Shown: one piece after another, positions 26,344 to 34,534 of the stretch
Position numbering within the stretch: the first letter of the stretch is position 1
Layout: every line of letters starts with the position of its first letter
DNA from: Verrucomicrobia subdivision 3 bacterium UBA693
Lineage (GTDB): Bacteria; Verrucomicrobiota; Verrucomicrobiia; Limisphaerales; UBA8199
Assembly (NCBI GenBank): GCA_002298785.1
Contig: DBMR01000014.1
Coordinates: 1 to 64,000, forward strand
Direction of reading: 5' to 3'
DNA: 64,000 bases
Translations under genes and position numbers: made by a program
The notes under the pieces: generated by a model
Databases searched by the model: none
Told to the model about the DNA's origin: nothing
The model's input: only the letters and a program-made list of their open reading frames with translations

Positions 26344-27384
26344 ATGAATCTTCTGGAGCAGTTCGCAGGGGCCATCGTCTTGACAGATTTGAAGGGCACG
26401 GTGACCTACTGGAGCCCGGCCGCCGAGCAACGATTTGGCTGGCGGTCCGACGACACCCTGGACCGCCCGCTCCACGAGCTTTTGGCCCCGTCTGCGGCGC
26501 TGACCTTGCTGGTGGAATTACCGCGGCAACTCCCCTCCCAGGAGATCCGCAGCGAGTGCCGCGTTGTATGTAAGGATGGCTCCACGATTGACTTGTCGCT
26601 GCACACCCTGCCCATGGTGGATGAAAGCCGGCAGCCCTACGGCTTTGTGCAGGTACTCCGGGACTTGCGTTTCGGCAAAGCGGAGGAACGGCAGGCGCTG
26701 GACCAGGCTAATTCCCGCACCATCCCAGTACAACGCAAATTGATTCACGACTTTAACAACCTGCTGACCAGTATCCACGCCTGCCTGGAACTGACCTTGC
26801 AGGAAGAGTTGCCCGAGCGTGTCGTGCAGTTTCTAACCTCCGCTCAAACCAGCTCACTCCGCGCCGCCCAACTCGCCAGCGCGTTCCGCGCCACGGCCCG
26901 GGAACAGGACGCCCGGACGTCCGCCCCCGCTCCTGCCCCTGCCGCCCAACCCACCCACGAAACTCCCGGCGCCCGCCCGCTGGACGGCAAGGAAAGAATC
27001 CTGATCGCGGAAGACGACAATGGCACCCGGCTCCTGATGAAAGCCATTCTGGCCTATCGAGGATACATCATCACCGACGTCGGAGACGGCCAGGAGGCCT
27101 GGGCCCGATGCGAAGCGGCGACGACCCCCTTCGATCTGGCGATTCTGGATATCAACATGCCGAGGATGGGTGGACGAGAGGTTTTTGAAAAGCTGCGCAA
27201 ACGTTGGAAGGATGTGCCGGTCCTGTTCTTAAGCGGTGATTCCGATGAATTCCCGGCGCTGCCCTCGGAGCAATCGCCGCGCACGAGTTTCCTGGCCAAA
27301 CCGTTTGGCAACCAGGATTTATTGCGGGCGGTGCGCGGGGCGCTGGACCAGCAACCTCGCGACTCTGCGGCCGGCAACAGTTAG
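26344..27384 (+). CDS. PAS-HisKA-like-REC hybrid protein lacking an ATPase domain
   Basis: 346 residues from ATG 26344 (MNLLEQFAGAIVLTDLKGTV, a PAS start). PAS spans about 1-110 (VTYWSPAAEQRFGW, CKDGSTIDLSL). Next is an H-box helix, RKLIHDFNNLLTSIHACLEL, with candidate His135 in the HDFNN pattern shared by NtrB-type kinases. An Ala/Pro-rich linker of about 25 residues then leads straight to a complete receiver (RILIAEDDNGTR, Asp269 in LAILDINMPRMGG, FLSGDS, FLAKPFG). No N, G1, F or G2 box occurs, so it cannot autophosphorylate by itself. It is divergent from a complete kinase with the same H-box type (205 bp between starts), making trans-phosphorylation plausible. Confidence 0.85.
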   Translation: MNLLEQFAGAIVLTDLKGTVTYWSPAAEQRFGWRSDDTLDRPLHELLAPSAALTLLVELPRQLPSQEIRSECRVVCKDGSTIDLSLHTLPMVDESRQPYGFVQVLRDLRFGKAEERQALDQANSRTIPVQRKLIHDFNNLLTSIHACLELTLQEELPERVVQFLTSAQTSSLRAAQLASAFRATAREQDARTSAPAPAPAAQPTHETPGARPLDGKERILIAEDDNGTRLLMKAILAYRGYIITDVGDGQEAWARCEAATTPFDLAILDINMPRMGGREVFEKLRKRWKDVPVLFLSGDSDEFPALPSEQSPRTSFLAKPFGNQDLLRAVRGALDQQPRDSAAGNS

Positions 27385-27448
27385 CCGCTGATAGGAAGCG
27401 TCCTTCGGCAGACCCGGACCACGAAAGCCAGGTCTTCCGCTTTCCGGC

Positions 27449-27844
27449 TTAGGAATAACTCTGCCAATGCGGCTGTGGTCCGCTGCCGTAGGCTCGGTGT
27501 AGACCGCGCAGGTTGCGCCGGGAATCTTCCATAGCTTTCCGTTCGGCTTCCGCCGTTTGCCGGCGCAACCGCAACCATTCATCGTTCCGATGCTCCAATG
27601 AAATCAGCTCCGTGACGATGGGCCGAAACTCGCGTTCAAATTCCACCTGGCCCTGCTCCCGCCGGGGCCATCGCTTTTGCCACGCTTCGGCCGCCGGCAA
27701 AATCCGGGCTTTGAGCGTCATTTTACATTGCTGCCATTCCTCGACGGCAGGCCAGTCTCCGGCCTGGATGGCTCGGCCTTCGGCATCCGACGCCCGGCGC
27801 CACTCGGCGTATAGCTCTCCCAAACTCTCGTGATTGAATTGCAT
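27449..27844 (-). CDS. FliT/FlgN-like flagellar chaperone candidate
   Basis: 131 residues from ATG 27844 (MQFNHESLGELYAEW), 10 bp after fliS. The chain is almost entirely charged and helical (ELYAEWRRASDAEGRAI, FRPIVTELISLEHRNDEWLRLRRQTAEAERKAM), the form of small flagellar export chaperones such as FliT. A longer frame reaching 27979 would overlap fliS and is unlikely. Assignment rests on length, helical character and position directly after fliS; sequence identity with a named family is not obvious. Confidence 0.6.
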   Translation of the reverse strand: MQFNHESLGELYAEWRRASDAEGRAIQAGDWPAVEEWQQCKMTLKARILPAAEAWQKRWPRREQGQVEFEREFRPIVTELISLEHRNDEWLRLRRQTAEAERKAMEDSRRNLRGLHRAYGSGPQPHWQSYS

Positions 27845-27854
27845 AGGCGTCGCT

Positions 27855-28292
27855 TTAAACGCAGGCGGAAAGGCTGCCGCAGGATTCATATTGTGGCACG
27901 GTAGCCGCCTGTTGCGCGAGCATCTGCTGCCACGCGGAGCGGAGGGTGCCCAGCCGGGTAATGGTCTCTTCGATGCCATCGGCCGTTTTGTGCAGGTTGC
28001 TCTCGGTCAGTCGCCGATCCATGTAGTCATACAGCCGGCGCAAGGTGCTGGCCAGTTCGCCCCCCTGCTGCAAATCGAGCGATTGGCTCAGTTCCTGCAA
28101 AATGTTCTGCGCCCGGAGCACGTTGTTGTTGATGGTCTGGTTGAACTGCAGCGGATCCTCATGGTTGAAGCCAGAGAGCGCCTGGTTGCAGAATCGTATC
28201 GCCCCGTCGAACAGCATCAAAACGAGCTGTCCCGGTGGCGCGGTATGAGTGGAGACCCTGTGGTAAGACTGCCACGCACTATTTTGGTTCAT
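27855..28292 (-). CDS. fliS: Flagellar export chaperone FliS
   Basis: 145 residues. The family pattern is clear: an N-terminal YHRVSTHTAPPGQLVLMLFDGAIRF segment (landmark around residues 10-34), then NNNVLRAQNILQELSQSLDLQQGGELASTLRRLYDYMDRRL (around 68-110), closely matching FliS, which binds the C-terminal tail of flagellin in the cytoplasm and prevents premature polymerisation. It sits in the minus-strand run lipoprotein-flgM-fliS-fliT-like, just downstream of flagellin. Confidence 0.93.
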   Translation of the reverse strand: MNQNSAWQSYHRVSTHTAPPGQLVLMLFDGAIRFCNQALSGFNHEDPLQFNQTINNNVLRAQNILQELSQSLDLQQGGELASTLRRLYDYMDRRLTESNLHKTADGIEETITRLGTLRSAWQQMLAQQAATVPQYESCGSLSACV

Positions 28293-28334
28293 GCTAGAAG
28301 GATAAAGTTTCAGGAAGAGTTCCGCCGCCGAGCC

Positions 28335-28598
28335 TTACGGCCGCTCGCTGAGATGAATCGCCAGCAGATTGGCAATCCGACGCACGGTCTCGTCCGGCGG
28401 ATACTGCACATCGCCCACCAGTTTTTTGGCCCGCAAGACTTCGGTATCCCGGACTGCCGGCGTTTGGTCCAGGGCCAGTCGCAGGTTGTCCAGGCGCGAG
28501 AAGGAAGCCTCCTCTGCGGGCGGTGCTGACCGCCGCGTTGCGGTCAGGGCGTTAACGCCGTTGACCGGCTCAGATTTTCCGCTGGGATTTACTTGCAT
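28335..28598 (-). CDS. flgM: Anti-sigma-28 factor FlgM-like
   Basis: 87 residues from ATG 28598 (MQVNPSGKSEPVNG); a start at 28640 would add 14 Arg-rich residues. The N-terminal half is Ser/Pro-rich and probably disordered, as in FlgM. The C-terminal half (SRLDNLRLALDQTP, LRAKKLVGDVQYPPDETVRRIANLLA) fits the sigma-28-binding helices. FlgM holds sigma-28 inactive until the hook is finished and is then exported. The assignment is supported by sigma-28-type promoters upstream of flagellin and fliD and, more weakly, upstream of this gene's own operon. The sigma-28 gene itself is not in this window. Confidence 0.8.
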   Translation of the reverse strand: MQVNPSGKSEPVNGVNALTATRRSAPPAEEASFSRLDNLRLALDQTPAVRDTEVLRAKKLVGDVQYPPDETVRRIANLLAIHLSERP

Positions 28599-28658
28599 TG
28601 CTTCTGCTCTCCGGTTGGGCCGCCGTCTGGGCCGCCCCAAGGTTATATCGGTGGTTTC

Positions 28659-29327
28659 TCAGAGTTCTTTAGCGCTTTGCGACGGAAGCGTTGAAAGCAG
28701 CAGCCAGGCGGCATACTGGCTGAAATGCTTCGGCGAATTGACCATCAGCCAATCCGATTCCCGGGCCTGTCGCAGCTCGGACCGTCCATACGCCCGCGCA
28801 CCGGACGCCACCGCCGCATTGGCGGCATCCAGCGTCTCTTCCACCGTCCAAACGGTATTGGTACCGCGGCATTCCACCAGGCGCAGATTAAAGCCCACCG
28901 CCAGCGGCGGATATGCCTGGAAATGAGTTAACTCGGCAAAAAGCACCCCGTCGCAACCGGTGCGGGCCTGCAGTCGTTGCAGGAAATCCGCCGGTAATTC
29001 CTCGACCGCACTCCAATGATCCCGACTGGTCCAGGTCCGCAGTTCCGCCGGGGTGCAGGTGATGACCTCGAACGCGTTGCGCTTCCGTAACTCCGCCGTG
29101 AACCCAAGGCGAACCACATCCAGTGAGGAGGCCTCCGTCGGCCCCGGGGTGCGGTCAACCAGCGGCAACAGCAACACCCGCCGCAACTGCTCCGGCAGGC
29201 GTGTGTGCTGCCCGTATACATTTTGCGGCTGATAGGGAGGAACGCTGGAGAGGCCCAGGCGCAGGCTGTCACAGCCGGCCCCCAACGCCAGCCCCACCAA
29301 CACCAGGCCCATGGACCACTTCTTCAT
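28659..29327 (-). CDS. Putative flagellum-associated outer-membrane lipoprotein
   Basis: 222 residues with a type II signal peptide: MKKWSMGLVLVGLALGAGC, lipobox LGAGC with Cys19 followed by Asp. In E. coli, Asp at +2 retains a lipoprotein in the inner membrane; whether this holds here is unknown. The mature domain (RRVLLLPLVDRTP, GFTAELRKRNAFEVITCTPAELR, GCDGVLFAELTHFQAYPP) resembles the CsgG/LpoB-type fold of periplasmic lipoproteins that includes parts of FlgT, but no specific family is certain. It heads the flgM-fliS-fliT-like run and has a sigma-28-like promoter directly before the ATG, so a role in the flagellum (for example a basal-body or sheath component) is inferred. Confidence 0.65.
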   Translation of the reverse strand: MKKWSMGLVLVGLALGAGCDSLRLGLSSVPPYQPQNVYGQHTRLPEQLRRVLLLPLVDRTPGPTEASSLDVVRLGFTAELRKRNAFEVITCTPAELRTWTSRDHWSAVEELPADFLQRLQARTGCDGVLFAELTHFQAYPPLAVGFNLRLVECRGTNTVWTVEETLDAANAAVASGARAYGRSELRQARESDWLMVNSPKHFSQYAAWLLLSTLPSQSAKEL

Positions 29328-29334
29328 GCTGTGT

Positions 29335-29361
29335 GTATCGGTTGTTTTGGCGCCGGGTTAA
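29335..29361 (-). promoter_or_regulatory. Sigma-28-like promoter of lipoprotein-flgM-fliS operon
   Basis: On the minus strand TTAA (29358-29361), 15 bp, then ACCGATAC (29335-29342), against the consensus TAAA-N15-GCCGATAA. Weaker than the flagellin and fliD promoters but with the same spacing. The predicted start of transcription falls about at the ATG (29327), which would make the message nearly leaderless. Confidence 0.5.
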
Positions 29362-29372
29362 GAAAATAAAAG

Positions 29373-29400
29373 ACCCCGAACCGCGGGCAGCGGTTCGGGG
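29373..29400 (-). terminator. Rho-independent terminator of flagellin gene
   Basis: An 11-bp perfect stem (CCCCGAACCGC / GCGGTTCGGGG) with a 5-base loop lies 27 bp past the flagellin stop on the minus strand and is followed by a T-rich tract (TCTTTTATTTTC). It separates flagellin from the downstream lipoprotein operon. Confidence 0.85.
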
Positions 29401-29426
29401 ATGTCTGGCTAAGCTGAGGCTTAGGT

Positions 29427-30230
29427 CTAGCCCAAGAGGCGCAGGGCGGACTGCGGAGCGGCGTTGGCTTGAGCCAACATCGCCGTGCCCGATTGCACCA
29501 GGATGTTGTAGCGCGCGTACTGCGTGCTCTCCTCGGCAACATCCACGTCTTTGATGCGGCTGTTGGCGGCGGAAAGATTGCTCTTCAGGACCGACAACTG
29601 CTCATTGGTGTAGTTCAAGCGGGCCATGCTGGCGCCGATCGTCGCACGGTCACCCGCCAACTGCGTGATGGCGGTTTTGACCGCCGTGAGCGCGGCCACC
29701 GCGCCTGTCGTGGTGCCCACCGCCGTGGCGGTGGCGCCAGTGTAACTCGAACCGCCCAGGTTGATGGCGGTCATCGTCCAGCTATTGGCGTCGCTGTCAA
29801 TCGTGACGGATTTGTCACTGCTGTTGAACAGGCTGACGCCGTTGAAGTCCTTGCCGGCGATGTCCGTGATGTACTTGCCAAGTTGTTGGAACTCCTTGTC
29901 ATACAACCCGCGATCCGTGTCCGTCTTGGTGATGTCCTGGGACAGAACCGCCAGTTCGCTCATCCGATCCAACGCCTTGCCGACCTTCTGGAGAAAGCCG
30001 TCCTGGGTTTGGGTGAATGACATGGCGTTGCTCACATTGCTGCTGGTCGCACCAATCCGATTGATCTGTGCGTCGAACCGTAGCGAAACCGCCAGGCCCG
30101 CGGCGTCATCTTCCGGCGAAACGAGTTTCGAACCGGAGGACAGGCGTGCGAGTGATTTGGACAATTTTGCGGACGAATCCGCCAGCAACTGCGAACTGCG
30201 TTCTGCCGAGACGTTAGTGTTGATTACCAT
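29427..30230 (-). CDS. fliC: Flagellin
   Basis: 267 residues from ATG 30230, preceded by a perfect AAGGAG ribosome site; an ATG at 30251 was rejected. The conserved N-terminal D0/D1 helices (MVINTNVSAERSSQLL, LARLSSGSKLVSPEDDAAGLAVSLRF) and C-terminal helices (SRIKDVDVAEESTQYARYNIL, GTAMLAQANAAPQSALRLLG) are standard. The central variable region is short (about residues 125-180), so the filament should have small or no outer D2/D3 domains. Strong control by sigma-28 is indicated by the promoter at 30371-30397. The long 5' leader holds a small CCCC/GGGG hairpin (30251-30262) just before the ribosome site. Confidence 0.95.
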   Translation of the reverse strand: MVINTNVSAERSSQLLADSSAKLSKSLARLSSGSKLVSPEDDAAGLAVSLRFDAQINRIGATSSNVSNAMSFTQTQDGFLQKVGKALDRMSELAVLSQDITKTDTDRGLYDKEFQQLGKYITDIAGKDFNGVSLFNSSDKSVTIDSDANSWTMTAINLGGSSYTGATATAVGTTTGAVAALTAVKTAITQLAGDRATIGASMARLNYTNEQLSVLKSNLSAANSRIKDVDVAEESTQYARYNILVQSGTAMLAQANAAPQSALRLLG

Positions 30231-30370
30231 AAGACTCCTTCCATGAGTCACCCCTTGCGGGGATTGTTTTGTTTAACGGCATCCCTGCCGCGAGTCGAGC
30301 CTTGGAGCAGGCGCCCGACTTTATCCTGCGCTGGCTTTTAAGGTCTGCCAGCAACCTGCTAACACCCATG

Positions 30371-30397
30371 TTATCGGCCAACCCGCGAAACACTTTA
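30371..30397 (-). promoter_or_regulatory. Sigma-28 (flagellar) promoter of flagellin gene
   Basis: On the minus strand TAAA (30394-30397), exactly 15 bp, then GCCGATAA (30371-30378): a perfect match to the sigma-28 consensus. It predicts a leader of about 130 nt before the flagellin ATG at 30230. Confidence 0.88.
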
Positions 30398-30756
30398 GCC
30401 GTCTTCCCAATCAACCCGCATCCGGGGTCCCTTCACTTCACCTAATCAACCTTCCCGCAGCCCTGCCGCCACAAACCTGAGCCTCAAGGGGAAGCCGACA
30501 GCGTAGGGCACAGGAGGGCCTTACGGCTTTGGCGCTGGAAATCTCCGCGAATGCCCACAGACACGGTTCCAGCAATGGATGGCCCCGCAGGGCCGCGGGC
30601 ACGAAAGGAAGGCTGCGTTCCTTGAATCCATGGGGCCGGCAGCATAAAGCGGACGAGCTCCAGAAATTAAGGAGTAAATAATTAGGAAAGTCCGCCAGGC
30701 TTCATCTCCCCTGGCGCTCGCAGCCCCCTGACCAAGCCAGAATACCCGATCCAGCC
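30398..30756. other. Intergenic stretch between fliD and flagellin promoter
   Basis: About 360 bp. It contains GC-rich palindromic sequence around 30575-30640, which may form part of the fliD transcript end, and an AT-rich patch near 30660-30690. A short open frame across 30521-30868 overlaps fliD and shows no family signature, so no gene is called. Confidence 0.4.
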
Positions 30757-32457
30757 CTACGAGCCGAAGGTCTTGCTCAAGTAGGCCAACTGCTGATTGA
30801 TCCTCTGCTGAGCGGCTTCCATGGCCACAAAGCTGGCCGTCATTTGATCGCTCCGGGCCACAACCCAACGCTCCAGATCGGCGATTTGAGTGTCAATGGC
30901 GCTGCTTTGCGAGGTCAGCGTAGCCTGATGTTTCACCAGGGTGCCGTCGTCTCCGATCACCTTGTCCAAATAATCGTTGAGCTTGCCCGCCAACCCTCCG
31001 CTGCCGCCGGCGAATAGCTCCTTCACTCCCGTGAGGTTATCCTGCAACGCGGCATCCAGCTTCGTCAAATCTGTCGTCGAAAGTTGATCATCATTGCCAT
31101 TCGAGCCAAAACCCAAGGCGTCCAATGACTTAACCCCTGAGCTCGAGCCCAAAACGGCCGCCACCATGCGGCGCAGTTGCCCGGTCAAATCGCTCGCTTC
31201 AGGATCCCCCGCCAGGACCCCGGCTGTGACCTTTCCTTTGGCATCGGTCGAACTGGCTACCTGGGTATTGATCAACGATTGGGTCTTGTTGTATTCCGCA
31301 ACGAAATCCGTGATGGCCGTTTTGATCGCGCTGCGATCAGAATCGACCGTAACTGTAAAGCTCCCCTCCGCCAGTGCCGTTGCGCTTAGTCCGGTAACCC
31401 CGGAGCTGCCTTCGGTGATCTTGTTCGACAAGCTCGATAGTTCGGCGCTGTCATTGACCGTATACAGCAAGTTCTTGCCCCGTTGCAACTCGCCTGCCCC
31501 CAGGCCGGTAGCGGCCAGGAAATTTCCGGTCACATCCTCCAAACCCACACCGATATCTCCCGTATCGCGATTCGTCAGGGTAAACCGGTCGTTGATCGAA
31601 TCGTATGCGGCATTGACCCCCGCACTGGAATTGTTGATCCGGCTCAATACGTCGGCAATGCTGTCGGTGGTGGCATTGTAGCTGATGCTGACCCCGTTGA
31701 TCTTGAACTCACCCTGCCCCGACCCGCCATCGGTGATCGCCGTGCGCAGGTTGGCGGAGGCCATCGTGACGCCGGTCCGCACCGATCCCATTCGTTCCCG
31801 GCTGGAAACGGTGTTCGTGCCGTTGTTGCCCAGGTTCGTGACTTGCAGAAAATTGCTGGTATCTGTCGCGGTTCCCAACACGATGGGGCTGGAACCCGTC
31901 AGTTGAATCGAATCGGTAGCCGAGTCGTATCGACCAGTAACCGCGCCACCGGTGGCGGCGCTGATTTTGTCAAAAACCGCCTGCAACGTATCGGAGGTGG
32001 CAATTTCTACCTTCTTGCCATTCACCGAGAAGGTGCCGGCGGTGACATTCGTCGCGAACCCTGCGTTGCCCAGCACCGCCCCGGTCACATCATCGGTGGG
32101 GCTCAACGCCCCGCCCACATCCGTGGTGCCCTTGATGGCCGCCGCCGTCGCAAGTTGCGTAATCTTAAAGGCATAAGCCCCGAGGGCGGTGCCACTATTG
32201 GCGGTGGCGGATCCGATTGCTGAATTGGACGTGGCCGCAGTGCGAGCGTCGAACAGCGTCGCGTCTTTGAGCGCCGCGATCTTGGCCTGCAAGGCAGCCA
32301 ACTGCGTCTTGAGACTGCCAAATGCGGTGTTGCGCTGGTTGATAGCCCTCTGCTGCGTCTGCAGCGAACGTTCCGGCGCACGTTCCACATCCGCCAACTG
32401 CGACACCAGCGACTTCCAGTCGAAGCCTGACGCTAATCCTGATATTCCTAAATCCAT
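30757..32457 (-). CDS. fliD: Flagellar filament cap protein FliD (HAP2)
   Basis: 566 residues. The N-terminus (MDLGISGLASGFDWKSLVSQLADVERAP, then coiled coil QTQQRAINQRNTAFGSLKTQLAALQAKI) and the C-terminal coiled coil (KHQATLTSQSSAIDTQIADLERW, ...MEAAQQRINQQLAYLSKTFGS) are diagnostic of FliD, which caps the growing filament and folds exported flagellin. The middle is Ser/Thr/Gly-rich and contains FINN/FLTN-type D2/D3 repeats (GEFKINGVSISYNATTDSIADVLSRIN). Directly downstream of a sigma-28 promoter, with a GCGAGG ribosome site. Confidence 0.93.
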   Translation of the reverse strand: MDLGISGLASGFDWKSLVSQLADVERAPERSLQTQQRAINQRNTAFGSLKTQLAALQAKIAALKDATLFDARTAATSNSAIGSATANSGTALGAYAFKITQLATAAAIKGTTDVGGALSPTDDVTGAVLGNAGFATNVTAGTFSVNGKKVEIATSDTLQAVFDKISAATGGAVTGRYDSATDSIQLTGSSPIVLGTATDTSNFLQVTNLGNNGTNTVSSRERMGSVRTGVTMASANLRTAITDGGSGQGEFKINGVSISYNATTDSIADVLSRINNSSAGVNAAYDSINDRFTLTNRDTGDIGVGLEDVTGNFLAATGLGAGELQRGKNLLYTVNDSAELSSLSNKITEGSSGVTGLSATALAEGSFTVTVDSDRSAIKTAITDFVAEYNKTQSLINTQVASSTDAKGKVTAGVLAGDPEASDLTGQLRRMVAAVLGSSSGVKSLDALGFGSNGNDDQLSTTDLTKLDAALQDNLTGVKELFAGGSGGLAGKLNDYLDKVIGDDGTLVKHQATLTSQSSAIDTQIADLERWVVARSDQMTASFVAMEAAQQRINQQLAYLSKTFGS

Positions 32458-32481
32458 AACCTCGCCACTAGGGCATTATCT

Positions 32482-32508
32482 GTATCGGCTGCCGCCGGAT
32501 TTCCTTTA
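32482..32508 (-). promoter_or_regulatory. Sigma-28 (flagellar) promoter of fliD
   Basis: On the minus strand TAAA (32505-32508), 15 bp, then GCCGATAC (32482-32489), one mismatch from the sigma-28 consensus. The predicted leader before the fliD ATG (32457) is only about 18-20 nt. Confidence 0.85.
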
Positions 32509-32620
32509 GTGCTTTGTTTAGAGCCTTGAGTTCCGCCTGCTGCCGCGATGGCCGCCGAAACCGCGGAAGACCGTTCCTTTGCTGTTTATCAAGGCTTTGC
32601 ATCCTGATAGGGTCCCAGCC

Positions 32621-34354
32621 ATGAAACGACGCCTCAGCCTCCTCCTGCTTGCTCACCTCGCTCTGCCGGCTTTCGGATCGGGCTGGGACGTCACCGCGAC
32701 CGGAGCCAAAGGGGACGGCCAGACGGATTGCACGGCCATTTTTCAAAGTCTCCTGGATGAAGCCGGTAAAGCCGGAGGCGGCGTGGTGTCCGTGCCCGCA
32801 GGCCGGTTCAAAATTGCCGGGCATTTGAAAATTCCGGCCAACGTCACGTTGCAGGGAATTTTTCGGGTGCCTCCAACTCCGGCGGGCGGCGGCTTCGACA
32901 AATTGACGGGCTCGGTGCTCCTGGCGTATGAAGGCCGCGGTGCAACCAACGGCGAACCGTTTATCCGGCTCGCCGGAAACAACTCCGGCATTGCCGGGCT
33001 GATCATCGCCTACCCGGAGTGGAAGCAGACAGAGGTGCCACCGGTTCCTTACCCGCCTTGCGTCGCTTCGATGGACACAGAAAATGTGGGAATCCAGGAA
33101 TGCTGCCTGCTCAATCCATACGAAGGCATCCGACTCGTGCGCTCCGCCCGGCACCTGGTGCGTAATGTCACCGGTTACCCCATCAAACGCGGCCTCTTCG
33201 TTGATGAATGCTACGATATCGGCCACATCGAAAATATCCACTTCTGGCCGTTCGGCGTCGCCTACCAGCCCGATGATCCTTACTGCAAGTGGATCAACAC
33301 CCAGGGTGTGGCGTTCGAATTGGCCCGCACCGATTGGCACTACATTCACAACACGTTCTGCTTCGGATACGGGGTCGGTTACAAATTCTCCAAATCCGCT
33401 CAGGGCGCCAGCAATGGCAACTTCCTCGGGCTCGGCGCGGACTCCTGCCGGCGCGCGGTCCTCGTCGAAGATGCGCAGCCGCCCGGACTCTTGATCAGCA
33501 ACGGCGAGTTCGTCGGTCGCTGGGGTTCGACCGACTCTGTTTGCGTGGAGATTGGTGCCCAGGCGGAAGGCAAAGTCAGCCTGGTTAATTGCTCGTTCTG
33601 GGGGCCCATCGATCGCTGTGTCTGGATGCGCGCTGCGGGCGGGCAGTTTACCGCCAGTGCCTGCCACTTCGTTGATTGGGACAACACGGCCTCCGGCTCG
33701 CCCGCGATTCAGTTGGACGCAGGCCGCGCCATTGTGCAGGGCTGCACCTTCAATCGCGCCAAGCTCCACGTCGGAGTCGCTTCCAACGTCGTTTCCGCCA
33801 TCCTGACCGCCAACCAGGCCGAAGATGGTTTTCGCATCAAGAACCAAGCCGGCAAACGGGTGCTCGCGGCGCTCAATGAGGAAGATTCGATCACCTTTCC
33901 GCCCGAAGCCCGACTGCATTATGAAATCACCATGGGCAAGAGCGGCGACTCCAGGTTCCTGGAAAACTGGCATGACGCGGAGCGGGTGGGCAATTCGTGG
34001 CGTTGGTCCCGAGCCCAATCGCGCTTGAACCTGCCTTGTGTGAAAGACACTGCCTATGACCTGGAGCTGCAATTGTCCGCTCCGGCCCAGGCCATCAGCC
34101 CCGACAGCGGCCTCTACCTCCAGGGCCGGCGCATCGCGCCGCTACCCACCGCAGGGAACCTCAAAGCCACCTTGCCGGCTAGCTCGAGTGACCGGCTCGA
34201 ACTGGAATTGCGCTGCAAAGAATGGGTCCCGCGCGATACCAATCCCGGATCGCAAGACAATCGGACCCTGGGCGTGCAAGTGTTTCACCTCGTGATGAAA
34301 GCCGCTGGCACGACCAACCGCATCTTCGAAGGCAACGCTGGCGCTTATCGCTGA
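32621..34354 (+). CDS. Secreted pectate-lyase-3-like right-handed beta-helix protein
   Basis: 577 residues from ATG 32621 (MKRRLSLLLLAHLALPAFG, a signal peptide); the frame extends to 32579 without domain support. The mature start WDVTATGAKGDGQTDCTAIFQSLLDEAGKAGGG is the classic Pectate_lyase_3 entry (AKGDG.TDDT), followed by SVPAGRFKIAGHLKIPANVTLQG and a ladder of beta-helix turns (NSGIAGLIIAYP, GIQECCLLNPYEGIRLV, HYIHNTFCFGYGVGY). The last 130 residues form a separate beta domain. This fold is shared by polysaccharide lyases and GH28-type hydrolases; the substrate cannot be named. A 534-codon frame on the opposite strand is an antisense shadow. Confidence 0.82.
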   Translation: MKRRLSLLLLAHLALPAFGSGWDVTATGAKGDGQTDCTAIFQSLLDEAGKAGGGVVSVPAGRFKIAGHLKIPANVTLQGIFRVPPTPAGGGFDKLTGSVLLAYEGRGATNGEPFIRLAGNNSGIAGLIIAYPEWKQTEVPPVPYPPCVASMDTENVGIQECCLLNPYEGIRLVRSARHLVRNVTGYPIKRGLFVDECYDIGHIENIHFWPFGVAYQPDDPYCKWINTQGVAFELARTDWHYIHNTFCFGYGVGYKFSKSAQGASNGNFLGLGADSCRRAVLVEDAQPPGLLISNGEFVGRWGSTDSVCVEIGAQAEGKVSLVNCSFWGPIDRCVWMRAAGGQFTASACHFVDWDNTASGSPAIQLDAGRAIVQGCTFNRAKLHVGVASNVVSAILTANQAEDGFRIKNQAGKRVLAALNEEDSITFPPEARLHYEITMGKSGDSRFLENWHDAERVGNSWRWSRAQSRLNLPCVKDTAYDLELQLSAPAQAISPDSGLYLQGRRIAPLPTAGNLKATLPASSSDRLELELRCKEWVPRDTNPGSQDNRTLGVQVFHLVMKAAGTTNRIFEGNAGAYR

Positions 34355-34534
34355 CCTGGATCGGTTTCGCACCATTCCCGGGCGCAAGTGCCTGCGGCAC
34401 CGTGTTCGCTCATTCTCCCCAAGGGAGAATTTTGATGCGCTCACCGCGCGTCAAAAATATTTGTTAGACTTGCTCCAGCCCCGAGTGCATGTTTAAGGCA
34501 ATCACCCGTTTTAGAACGCCGTGTCAAACATACG

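Noticed and set aside
24162..26399. Longer histidine kinase starting at 26399
   Set aside because: The first 87 residues have no homology and overlap the divergent PAS-HisKA-REC gene; ATG 26138 is used.
30521..30868. 115-codon minus-strand frame overlapping the end of fliD
   Set aside because: It overlaps the FliD coiled coil in another frame and shows no signature.
32468..34072. 534-codon open frame on the minus strand opposite the beta-helix protein
   Set aside because: The plus strand has a signal peptide and clear Pectate_lyase_3 pattern; the minus frame has no domain and begins inside the gene. It is an antisense shadow caused by high GC.
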